This document shows positions 7,392 to 15,296 of a stretch of DNA of 64,000 bases, in pieces; position 1 is the stretch's first letter; each line of letters starts with the position of its first letter. The notes under the pieces were generated by a model that worked only from the letters and a program-made list of their open reading frames with translations, searched no databases and was not told the origin of the DNA. The DNA is from Paenibacillus sp. MZ04-78.2 (GTDB taxonomy: Bacteria > Bacillota > Bacilli > Paenibacillales > NBRC-103111). The stretch is from the NCBI RefSeq assembly GCF_024213375.1, contig NZ_JANAVJ010000016.1, positions 31,524-95,523 on the forward strand, given 5' to 3'. Position numbers and translations under genes: made by a program.

Positions 7392-9788
7392 TCACTGCAT
7401 CAGGTTTAGAATCTGCTCCCGGTATTCGTGAACGAGCGACAGCGCATGCTCGTCGTGCAGCCCTTGGGCGACGACGCTGAAGGCCGGATCGTCCGAATCG
7501 GGAAGCAGCAGCACCCATCCGCCGTCGTGGTGCACCTTGATGCCGTCGATGAGCTCGACCGGCCGTCCCTTGGTTTCTTGCAGCATCCGGCGCATGATCT
7601 CGCCTTTGCGGTCCCACGGGCAATCGATCCGCTCGCGCCGGACGTACACGCTCGGCAGGAGCCGCAGCAGCTCGTCAAGCGGCAAGCCGCTGCGGTGCAT
7701 ATTGCGCACGACGAGCCCGGTTGCGAACAGTCCGTCAAACAGCGGATGCAGCGCAAGGTTTGCCGAAACCTCCATGATGCTGCGAATCTGCTGCTTCGTG
7801 CGCACGATCCGGGCACCGAGCCCTTCCGCCAAGCTTTCGAGCAGGTGAGGCGCGCTTACAGGTGCGCCGATGACGGCGGATTTGAAGCTGTGAAAAAACG
7901 ACACGTATTGCAGCAGCATCAGACGGTCGCCTGTCACCGTATCGCCCCCGGATGTGACGAGCGACATGCCGCGGGCGTCGTCGTCGAGCCATAGGCCCAG
8001 GTCGGCCGACAGCGCGCAGACATGGTCCGCGAGACGTCCGCGCTGCGCTTCGGCGGGCAAATGCACGGCCTCGCAGCCGAGCGCATCAAGCAGCGGGCGA
8101 AGCAGCGCGAAAACGGCCGGGTGCGTGCAGACGACGGCGCGCAGCGGCAGGGCGCTTTCGCCTTCCATCGCCGTGAAGGCGAGCAGGGCCCCGAGATACG
8201 ACGCCGTCATCGTCTCGTCCGTTCGGTAGCTTCCGGGCGATTCCGCCGGGGCCCGGCCGTAATCCTCCTGCCGGAAGCTATTCTCGACCTTGCGCTCCGC
8301 CGCTTTGTCGATCGGCAGGCCCTGCCCGTCGTAGCATTCGAGGCAGCCGAGCCCGTCGGTGGCGAGCTGCACGTGAATGCCCCCGGCGCTTTGCAGCTCG
8401 CGGACGGCGAACCGGGCCACCGGCGGCAGCACGTCGCCGAGATCGATCACGTCGACGCCGACCGATTGCAGACCGGCGGCCACGGTGCGCTTGATCAGCC
8501 GCGCGAATTCGTGGGGCACGGAGCTAACGGCGAGACGCTTGCCGGCAGCGAGCGCGGAGCCGTAGGCGGTGGCGAAGCGGGCGGCGAACTCCGGCGTCAG
8601 GTCGAGGTTGGGCGCGCCGGTGACACCGTAGGCGCTGTACAGCGGTCTGCCCAAGTGCTCGCCCCAAATGAACGAGGAGGTCAGCCGCGTATTTTCGCGG
8701 ATTTGCTTCTTCGGCCATATCTTCACGTGAGGCTCGACAACGGCTTTCGGGCCGATGACGCAGTGGCTTCCGACGACGCAACCGTCGGCGAAGCGCGCGC
8801 TTTCCTTGCAGAAGATCCGGCTTCCCATCGTCGAGCCGAGCAGTTCGTTCCGTTCGGCGATATGGTTATGATCCCATAGGATCGTCCGGCCCAGCACGCT
8901 GCCTGCGGACAGCACGTTGCCCTGTCCGACGATGCTGTACTCGCCGATCTCCACGCCTTCCCCGATCCGGCAGCCGTCGCCGATAAACGCCGGTCCGATC
9001 CATTTGACGTCCGAAGCGGCAGTGACGTTCTCACCGACGTAAATGCCGGGCCGCAGCTCGGTGCCGCGGATGCGCACGTTCGCCTTGCGGTCGAGCATGT
9101 CGAACTGCGTCTGCCGGTACTGCTCCAGCGTGCCGATATCTGACCAGTAGCCGTCCGCGACATAGCCGTACAGCGGTTTTCCGTCAGAGAGAAGGCCCGG
9201 AAACAACTGCTGGCTGAAATCGTACATGATGCCCGGCTCGAAGCGGTCCAACACCTCGGGCTCGAGAATATAGATGCCCGTATTAACCGTGTCGCTGAAC
9301 ACCTCGCTCCAGCTCGGCTTTTCGAGAAAGCGGACGATGCGCCCGCCGTCGTCGGTCATCACGACGCCGTATTCAAGCGGATGCTTGGCCCGGGTGAGCA
9401 CAAGCGTGGCGAGCGAACGCTTCTCTTGATGAAAGCGGATCGCCTCGGTCAGATCAAAATCGGTCAGCGCATCGCCGCTGATGACGATGAACGGCTCGTC
9501 CAGAAACGGGGCGGCATGCTTGACGCTGCCGGCGGTGCCGAGCGGCACCGTTTCTTCAAAATAATGCAAGCGGACGCCGTGCCGGCTTCCGTCCCCAAAA
9601 TAATCGCGTATAACGTCCGGCAAATATTGGATCGTGACGGCAATGTCCGTTATCCCATGCGCCGCCAGCAGCTCGATGATGTATTCCATGCAGGGGCGGC
9701 CGGCGAGCGGAACCATCGGCTTCGGAAGATGGCAGGTTAACGGGCGGAGCCTCGTTCCCTTGCCTCCGGCCATAATGACGGCTTTCAT
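7392..9788 (-). CDS. Sugar-1-phosphate nucleotidyltransferase with degenerate phosphohexomutase domain
   Basis: This 798-residue protein has three parts. Residues 1-235 are an NTP-transferase domain with the signature MKAVIMAGGKGTRLRPLT and LPKPMVPLAGRP. Residues about 250-375 form a left-handed beta-helix of hexapeptide repeats. The rest resembles the alpha-D-phosphohexomutase fold, with NLDLTPEFAARFATAYG and GGIHVQL recognisable. In the mutase part the metal loop, normally DGDADR, reads DDDARG, and the catalytic Ser loop is not evident, so mutase activity is doubtful. It probably makes an activated hexose (ADP- or GDP-sugar) for the GT4 domain encoded upstream. Start ATG at 9788 follows GGAGGG. 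Confidence 0.88.
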   Translation of the reverse strand: MKAVIMAGGKGTRLRPLTCHLPKPMVPLAGRPCMEYIIELLAAHGITDIAVTIQYLPDVIRDYFGDGSRHGVRLHYFEETVPLGTAGSVKHAAPFLDEPFIVISGDALTDFDLTEAIRFHQEKRSLATLVLTRAKHPLEYGVVMTDDGGRIVRFLEKPSWSEVFSDTVNTGIYILEPEVLDRFEPGIMYDFSQQLFPGLLSDGKPLYGYVADGYWSDIGTLEQYRQTQFDMLDRKANVRIRGTELRPGIYVGENVTAASDVKWIGPAFIGDGCRIGEGVEIGEYSIVGQGNVLSAGSVLGRTILWDHNHIAERNELLGSTMGSRIFCKESARFADGCVVGSHCVIGPKAVVEPHVKIWPKKQIRENTRLTSSFIWGEHLGRPLYSAYGVTGAPNLDLTPEFAARFATAYGSALAAGKRLAVSSVPHEFARLIKRTVAAGLQSVGVDVIDLGDVLPPVARFAVRELQSAGGIHVQLATDGLGCLECYDGQGLPIDKAAERKVENSFRQEDYGRAPAESPGSYRTDETMTASYLGALLAFTAMEGESALPLRAVVCTHPAVFALLRPLLDALGCEAVHLPAEAQRGRLADHVCALSADLGLWLDDDARGMSLVTSGGDTVTGDRLMLLQYVSFFHSFKSAVIGAPVSAPHLLESLAEGLGARIVRTKQQIRSIMEVSANLALHPLFDGLFATGLVVRNMHRSGLPLDELLRLLPSVYVRRERIDCPWDRKGEIMRRMLQETKGRPVELIDGIKVHHDGGWVLLLPDSDDPAFSVVAQGLHDEHALSLVHEYREQILNLMQ

Positions 9789-9841
9789 ACACATCCCTCC
9801 TTGCGACAATCTGTCGTGCTGCGAATCTCTGAGGGCCTTTG

Positions 9842-12754
9842 TCAAGAGCCGACGCCGGATGCCGGAGGCTTGCGGGAACGAATCCGCTCCTGATACTGCT
9901 CCGCTACGGCGCCTGCAATGCGTTCCAGAGCATACTGCCGCTCCAGCTTGAGCCTCGCCCGCTCCGCCATGCTTTGCCCGAGCTCCGGCTGCTGCAGCAG
10001 GTCACCGATATGCCAGGCGAGCGACTCGACATGGCCGGGCAGCGCTTTGTACCCGTCGACGCCGTGCTCCACCAGCTCGGCGAGTCCGCCGGTATCGGAC
10101 AAGACGACAGGGCATCCGTGCTTCATCGCCTCCAGGGCGACGATGCCGAACGGCTCGTACAGGCTTGGGATGACGCACGCGTCGGCCGCACGGTACAGCG
10201 CCGCCTTCGTTCCGTCGTCAATGAACCCCGTGAAGCGCACGCGGTCGCCGAGGTGGGCGGCCTGTTGCTTCAGTTCGTCCTCCATCGGCCCGGAGCCGCC
10301 GATGAACAGCACCGTGTCCGGCGCGCCAGACAGAATGCTTGGCATCGCGTGGAGCAGCGTCTGCACGCCCTTCTCGAAGACGAGCCTGCCGACGAAAACA
10401 AGCACCCGCCGCCCTTGAACGCCGAACCGGCGCTTGGCGTCTTCCTGTGAATCGGCCGGGCCGCGGGCCGGCTTCTCCAGCTTCACGCCGTTCGGGAAGA
10501 CGAGCATTTTGTCGTCCGCTTGCTGGAACAAATCCTGCACTTCCCGCTTCATCGCATGACTGCACACGAATACGCGTTCCGAATCGTAGGTGAGCCGCCA
10601 TTCGAGCCGGTGAATCCGGTTCGACAGGTCGCTATTGAGCCGTCCGTGATTCCGCCCCCATTCGGTGGCGTGAATCGTGCAGACGAGCGGAAGGCCGTAG
10701 CTCATCTTCAGCTCGCGCGCCGTATGGTACACCATCCAATCATGGGCATGCAGCAGATCGATGCGCCCGCCGTTTTCTTTATAACGGACAAGATGATCCG
10801 TAAAGGCCAGATTCATCTCGAAGGTCCAATCGTAAAAGTCCGTATCGCCCGAATGCAGCACCGGAACGCGGTGCACGTACACGCCGCCGCGCTTCTCGAA
10901 GTACGGCGCGCCGTCATGCGCGCTCGTCACCACATGAACGATCTCTCCTTGCGCGGCCAGCGCCTCGGACAAATCGGCCACGGCGCGGGACAGCCCGCCG
11001 ACCGTTTTGGGCGGGTACTCCCAAGCGAGCATGAACACGTTCGGGCCATGCTTCGTTTCCTCCAGGATTTTCTGGAAATGCTCCGCATCCGACAGCAGCG
11101 GAACCGGCGACGCCCGGTGAATGGAAACATAATCCCGGTAATCGATCCCGGGAAAGCAGTTGTCTTTCGCTTCCAGCTCCGCAACGAACCATTCGTTGAC
11201 CGCCTGCGCCTCGATTTGTTCGCACAGCAGCCGGAAGCAGCCAAGGTGGTCCTTCGTCCGGCGGCAAGCGTAATCGACGACCGTCTGCGAATCCATAATG
11301 AACGCCCAGTCGCTGCTTTGCGCCAGCATCAGCTCGCGGGCCGCCTGATTCAGCGCGCGCTTCAGGAGTCTTTCACCTTCCTCCAAATGCTCGTGCTTCG
11401 TGGCAAGCCGGATCATCCGCAGCTCCGCTTCGTGCAGGTGGCGGTAAATCCAATCGTTGTTCCCCTGCAGCCATACCTCCGCCGAAGCCCCTCGGCCCCA
11501 ACTGGATTCGTTCACTTTGCCCGTATCGGCGACGGGGTACTCCCGCAAATATTCCGAAGGCGTCACCATTCGCAGCTCGAACGGATCGTAAAACAGCTTG
11601 CGGCACAGCATCTCGATCCACAGCGGCCCTTCGTACCACCAATGGCCGAACAGCTCGGCATCGTAGGGCGAGACGATGATCGGCTTGCGGTCCAAATGGT
11701 GGCGCCAGTGCTCCGCCTGCTTTTGCCGGTTAAACAGAAAATTGCCCGCGTGCTCGGCGGCCTTGCTTCTTGCCGATTCCGGGTTATACGGCTCGCGGTG
11801 GCCGTCTTTGCCGGTGATGCGGTAATATTTGATGCCCGTGTTTACCCGTTCGTGCGTCGGCAATACGTACGGACGGATATGCTCCCACTCCGCCAAATCG
11901 TGCCAGCCGAGGTCCCAGCCGATATCCCGGTAATATTCCCGGTAGTCGTAGTCGCCCGGATATCCGTTCTCGGCGCTCCATACCTGCTGCGACGATTCGG
12001 GATCGCGCGGGAACGCCGTGACCCCGTAGGGCGTCATGAGCGGGGCGTACAGCTGTCGGTTCGGGCGCGGCGTGGCATAGGCGACCGCCGTAGCGTCGGC
12101 AATAAAATAATCGATGCCGCACGATTTCAGCACCCGGTCCACCCCGGGGGTAAAGCCGCATTCGGGCAGCCAAATGCCGCGCGGCGGGTGCCCGAAATGC
12201 CGTTCGTAATCGCGGACGGCCGTAACAATCTGGGCGCGGATCGCCTCTTCGGTTCGCATCAGCGGCAGGAAGCCGTGGGTCGCGGCGCAGGTGACGATTT
12301 CGAGCATGCCAAGGTCTTGGTAATGCTTAAAACGGGTCACGATATCGCGGCCGCAAGCCTCATAAAGCCGGCTCAGCTCCCGGAACCGTTTGGCGTACAT
12401 GCGGGCCAGCGGCTCGAAGCGCTCGTCGCCCCGAAGCCGGACGATTTCCTGATCCGCCAGCCGAATCAGCTTGGCCAGATGGACCGCGTAGCGCTCCTGC
12501 ATCAACGGGTCCGTACACAGCGCCAGTAGCGTGGGTGTCATCGAGAAGGTGAGCCTGAACTCGATCCCTTCCGCTGCCAAGCGGTCGAACAGGTCGACGA
12601 AGGGCAGGTACGTTTCCGTCATCGCCTCGTAAAACCAGCGCTCCTCCATATAGTCGTCGCGGTCGTAATGCCGGACATAGGGCAAATGGGCGTGAAGAAC
12701 CAAAGCCAGGTAGCCCTTCGGGTCCGGCTTCGGCTGGCCTCGGTTGAGCAGCAT
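9842..12754 (-). CDS. GH57 branching-enzyme domain fused to GT4 glycosyltransferase
   Basis: A 970-residue two-enzyme protein. Residues 15-540 are a GH57 alpha-glucan branching-type domain with a DUF1957 C-terminal part: motif HAHLPYVRH, the nucleophile Glu198 in GIWLPECGF, and the acid Asp365 in SPYDAELFGHWWYEGP. From about residue 573 a GT4 (glycogen-synthase/sucrose-synthase-like) transferase begins with FMLAWEYPPKTVGGLSRAV and ends with the nucleotide-sugar motif EPFGIVALEAMKHG. One chain could therefore both elongate and branch an alpha-glucan. The gene lies 21 bases after the DUF4912 gene and 53 before the nucleotidyltransferase, so the three look like an operon. No secretion signal is present. 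Confidence 0.92.
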   Translation of the reverse strand: MLLNRGQPKPDPKGYLALVLHAHLPYVRHYDRDDYMEERWFYEAMTETYLPFVDLFDRLAAEGIEFRLTFSMTPTLLALCTDPLMQERYAVHLAKLIRLADQEIVRLRGDERFEPLARMYAKRFRELSRLYEACGRDIVTRFKHYQDLGMLEIVTCAATHGFLPLMRTEEAIRAQIVTAVRDYERHFGHPPRGIWLPECGFTPGVDRVLKSCGIDYFIADATAVAYATPRPNRQLYAPLMTPYGVTAFPRDPESSQQVWSAENGYPGDYDYREYYRDIGWDLGWHDLAEWEHIRPYVLPTHERVNTGIKYYRITGKDGHREPYNPESARSKAAEHAGNFLFNRQKQAEHWRHHLDRKPIIVSPYDAELFGHWWYEGPLWIEMLCRKLFYDPFELRMVTPSEYLREYPVADTGKVNESSWGRGASAEVWLQGNNDWIYRHLHEAELRMIRLATKHEHLEEGERLLKRALNQAARELMLAQSSDWAFIMDSQTVVDYACRRTKDHLGCFRLLCEQIEAQAVNEWFVAELEAKDNCFPGIDYRDYVSIHRASPVPLLSDAEHFQKILEETKHGPNVFMLAWEYPPKTVGGLSRAVADLSEALAAQGEIVHVVTSAHDGAPYFEKRGGVYVHRVPVLHSGDTDFYDWTFEMNLAFTDHLVRYKENGGRIDLLHAHDWMVYHTARELKMSYGLPLVCTIHATEWGRNHGRLNSDLSNRIHRLEWRLTYDSERVFVCSHAMKREVQDLFQQADDKMLVFPNGVKLEKPARGPADSQEDAKRRFGVQGRRVLVFVGRLVFEKGVQTLLHAMPSILSGAPDTVLFIGGSGPMEDELKQQAAHLGDRVRFTGFIDDGTKAALYRAADACVIPSLYEPFGIVALEAMKHGCPVVLSDTGGLAELVEHGVDGYKALPGHVESLAWHIGDLLQQPELGQSMAERARLKLERQYALERIAGAVAEQYQERIRSRKPPASGVGS

Positions 12755-12775
12755 AAACGAAGAACCTCATTTCAT

Positions 12776-13276
12776 TCAGCTATGGTAAGCGCTGAAATTC
12801 TCAAAATCGTACGGTCGTATACGCGCGGGATTCTTGCCGGGCTCCTGTGCCTCCGGTACGGTCGGTTGCAGCGGAGCGCCCCACGGGGCCGTACTGTCCC
12901 GTGGCGTCCGGGCGGCGCCGGACCGCAGCAGCGGCACGAACTGCCGCCGGATCGTATAAACGCCGAAATCGACGGTCCACACGGTATCGGCCGAAACCCC
13001 GTGAATGTGCCAACGGTCGGCCTCCGGCGTCGTCTCGATATCGAAATGGCGGTGCGCGTTGTTTCCGTTAAAGTACACGCCGGTGACGTCGTATATCCGC
13101 ACCACCTTCGGCAGCACGCCCCAGTCGCACTCAAAATGCTGCGAGCACAGCCAACGCTTGCGGTTGCCGACTTCCCAATAAACAAACAGCGTGTGGGCAT
13201 CTCTGACCATCAGATGCAGAAGATCCTTCTCGTAGCGATCCGGCAGCTTGAAGCCGGACGTCGGAATAGACCGCAC
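12776..13276 (-). CDS. DUF4912 protein
   Basis: A 166-residue protein with the DUF4912 pattern: LPDRYEKDLLHLMVRDAHTL, FVYWEVG, then a beta-rich domain (VVRIYDVTGVYFNGNNAHR, WHIHG, WTVDFGVY). Its family often sits at the head of GH57/GT4 loci and is thought to bind carbohydrate or assist the glycan enzymes; no biochemical role is established. I chose the GTG at 13276 because a perfect AAGGAGG sits eight bases upstream; a TTG at 13324 would add 16 residues without a ribosome site. The C-terminal 30 residues are Pro/Ala-rich and probably disordered. It is the first gene of the minus-strand glycan block. Confidence 0.8.
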   Translation of the reverse strand: MRSIPTSGFKLPDRYEKDLLHLMVRDAHTLFVYWEVGNRKRWLCSQHFECDWGVLPKVVRIYDVTGVYFNGNNAHRHFDIETTPEADRWHIHGVSADTVWTVDFGVYTIRRQFVPLLRSGAARTPRDSTAPWGAPLQPTVPEAQEPGKNPARIRPYDFENFSAYHS

Positions 13277-13517
13277 GGCAAAGTCCTCCTTGGAAACGAA
13301 CTTTATCTTTAACATAATTTGCAAATCACAGCCGATTTATGCACGCAAGAAGCGGGGGGACAATCTGCCGTTTCCAGGAAGGAAACATTTAACTAAGCAT
13401 CCACGGGGCGAAAAAAGAGGATTTTTGGCGCTCTTGGTCGAATAGTTCAGGGATAGCGGCATGGGTCTTTTTTTCGTTGATAAGAATGGATAAGCTTTTT
13501 GCAGCCTACAGCTACGC

Positions 13518-13664
13518 ATGAACGATCGACAATTCGCTAACGTCAATATAAAGCAAGGAGACCATACGGCTTGGGACGCGCAAGCATCGAGAAACCTTTT
13601 ACAGGAAAATAACGTCGATATAGTTGGAATCGTTCCGGGAGACCTCTTGAGCCGATTCGACTAA
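13518..13664 (+). CDS. Possible small ORF in the 13.3-13.75 kb gap
   Basis: The 425-base gap between the glycan block and the next gene holds a 48-codon frame starting MNDRQFANVNIKQGDH and ending VGIVPGDLLSRFD. The composition is protein-like, but there is no ribosome site in front of the ATG and no recognised family. The rest of the gap shows no gene. The call is tentative. Confidence 0.2.
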   Translation: MNDRQFANVNIKQGDHTAWDAQASRNLLQENNVDIVGIVPGDLLSRFD

Positions 13665-13750
13665 CGGTTTTTCCTGAGCGAAACGCTTTTCGATCTAGTT
13701 TGCAGTCATAGCCGTCATAGATTCATAGTGGAAACAGGGGGACGAGGACG

Positions 13751-14179
13751 ATGAGTTTTTGCTGCGGCGCCAGCATGTTGGGGACCAAAGGGACGCTAAG
13801 ACATATCCGGACGCAAATTCATAACGTGCCGTTATTGTTCTGCCCGGTATGCCACCGTGTGGAAGTGCACCATCTGGTGGAAAGCGAGTACGAGATCCTT
13901 GCCGAGTATGCGCATGGAGACGGCGCGCCGGAAGTGGACTTCCAAGAGTATGTCGAGCATCGGGACGTTCAGGAGATGTTCGAGAACTGTGTGAATCACG
14001 AGAACGAAGAGCCGCTGGAGGTCGTACGAAGCCAGATTGATATGGCGCTCGATCTGTTGATGGTGGCCAAAGAAATCGGCGACGCCGAATGGGAGCAGCA
14101 GCTCAAAAAAAGGCTCAACGTGCTCAGCCAGCGCCGTCACAAGCTGAAAAATAAAAAGACCATGCGTGGCCTGTCTTAA
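13751..14179 (+). CDS. Cys-rich hypothetical protein with zinc-ribbon-like start
   Basis: A 142-residue protein starting MSFCCGASMLGTKG and carrying CPVCHRVEVHH near residue 37. Together the two cysteine pairs could form a zinc ribbon like those of YgiT/MqsA-type proteins. The remainder is acidic and helical (EVDFQEYVEHRDVQEMFENC) with a basic tail RRHKLKNKK. ATG follows GGGGGACGAGG. It lies directly upstream of sigI in the same direction, but a 250-base gap and a separate SigI promoter intervene. I do not recognise a function. Confidence 0.65.
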   Translation: MSFCCGASMLGTKGTLRHIRTQIHNVPLLFCPVCHRVEVHHLVESEYEILAEYAHGDGAPEVDFQEYVEHRDVQEMFENCVNHENEEPLEVVRSQIDMALDLLMVAKEIGDAEWEQQLKKRLNVLSQRRHKLKNKKTMRGLS

Positions 14180-14365
14180 CAGAACCAACCTTTTGCAAAA
14201 ACGTCCCTTCTTCGCCAAGCTTCTTTGCAGGCAAAGACAGCGCCGGCAGCGGCGCCGTATGCCCATGTGAGTATGGTGCCGATGCCGCATGGCGGTGCGG
14301 TCCGGCGCCAGGGCAAGCCTGCCGCGGCTGCGGCTTGGATAGGGACGTTTTTTGCGGCTGGACAG

Positions 14366-14381
14366 GTTGGAAAACCTGCCC
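14366..14381 (+). repeat. Small palindrome in the gap before sigI
   Basis: CAGGTTGGAAAACCTG has perfect six-base arms. It is the only structure noticed in the roughly 250 bases between the CxxC gene and the sigI promoter, which otherwise hold no gene. Confidence 0.25.
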
Positions 14382-14432
14382 TGACCCACATAAAAATTCC
14401 TTAGAAAATATAGGCGTCCAGCCCTCGAAATG

Positions 14433-14461
14433 ACCCCCGTAATCGTATAAGCGAGAGCGAA
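14433..14461 (+). promoter_or_regulatory. SigI-type autoregulatory promoter
   Basis: ACCCCC at 14433-14438 and CGAA at 14458-14461 match the -35 and -10 elements described for SigI promoters in Bacillus and Clostridium, with a 19-base spacer. They lie 25 bases before the sigI start, which fits the known autoregulation of sigI-rsgI operons. Confidence 0.65.
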
Positions 14462-14486
14462 ATTTTTAAGCAGAGAGGTGGAACGA

Positions 14487-15296
14487 TTGCTGCTGGTTTT
14501 ATTTAAGAAATTTCTCGGAAAACGCCAGGCACACCACTCGGATTCCGCGGATGCGCAAACGCCGGAACAAATCGTCATTTTGATTCAAGAAGGTGATCTA
14601 CGCCTTCGCAATCAATTCATCACGGATTACCAACCTTATGTTGCGAAGGTAACGAGCAGATTTTGCAAAAGATATGTGGACCCGGCCCGGGACGATGAGT
14701 TCAGCATCGCACTCGGCGCCTTCAACGAAGCGATCAATCAGTTTTCGCCGCAGGCCGGAAGGTCGTTTCTCGGATTTTCCGAGCAGGTCATCCGCCGACG
14801 GCTCATCGATTATGTCCGCAAGGAACAGCGCTTCTCGCAGCAAATTCCGTACAGCACGTTCGAGGTGGAGGACGAGGAGGACAACATCGTTAATCCGGTC
14901 GAAATCCATCAGGCTGTCGAACAGTACGAGAAGCAGAAGGGAATGGAGGAACGGCGCAGCGAGATTATCGATCTGAACCGCTGTCTGTCCGACTTCGGTA
15001 TCCGCTTCGGAGATTTGGTCGATGCTTCCCCTAAGCACGACGACTCGCGTCAGGCGCTCTTCGGTATTGCCAAGACGCTTTCGAATGACGGCGAGCTGAT
15101 GCGGATTATGCTATCCAAGCGGATGCTTCCGATTAAGGAGCTGCTGTCTCAAGTGAAGGTTTCGCGCAAGACGCTGGAACGAAACCGCAAATTTATTATT
15201 GCTGTTGCTCTGATATATCTAGGACCTTATCCGTATCTCAGAGATTACCTACATATTAGAGAGGACCATGAAAAAGGGGAAGATGTCCGTGAATAA
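14487..15296 (+). CDS. sigI: RNA polymerase sigma factor SigI
   Basis: A 269-residue sigma-70-type factor of the SigI branch. The sigma-2 region includes GDLRLRNQFITDYQPYVAKV, DDEFSIALGAFNEAINQFSP and FLGFSEQVIRRRLIDYVRKE; the SigI-specific C-terminal domain ends KVSRKTLERNRKFIIAVALI. SigI responds to heat or, in cellulolytic clostridia, to extracellular polysaccharide sensed through RsgI. The TTG at 14487 has AGAGAGG at a workable distance; a GTG at 14478 would touch that site, so it is less likely. The 3' end overlaps rsgI by eight bases, so the sigma factor and its anti-sigma factor are coupled. Confidence 0.95.
   Translation: MLLVLFKKFLGKRQAHHSDSADAQTPEQIVILIQEGDLRLRNQFITDYQPYVAKVTSRFCKRYVDPARDDEFSIALGAFNEAINQFSPQAGRSFLGFSEQVIRRRLIDYVRKEQRFSQQIPYSTFEVEDEEDNIVNPVEIHQAVEQYEKQKGMEERRSEIIDLNRCLSDFGIRFGDLVDASPKHDDSRQALFGIAKTLSNDGELMRIMLSKRMLPIKELLSQVKVSRKTLERNRKFIIAVALIYLGPYPYLRDYLHIREDHEKGEDVRE

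Noticed and set aside
10520..12529. Long open frame opposite the GH57-GT4 gene
   Set aside because: Shadow of the real minus-strand gene; no ribosome site and no recognisable domain.
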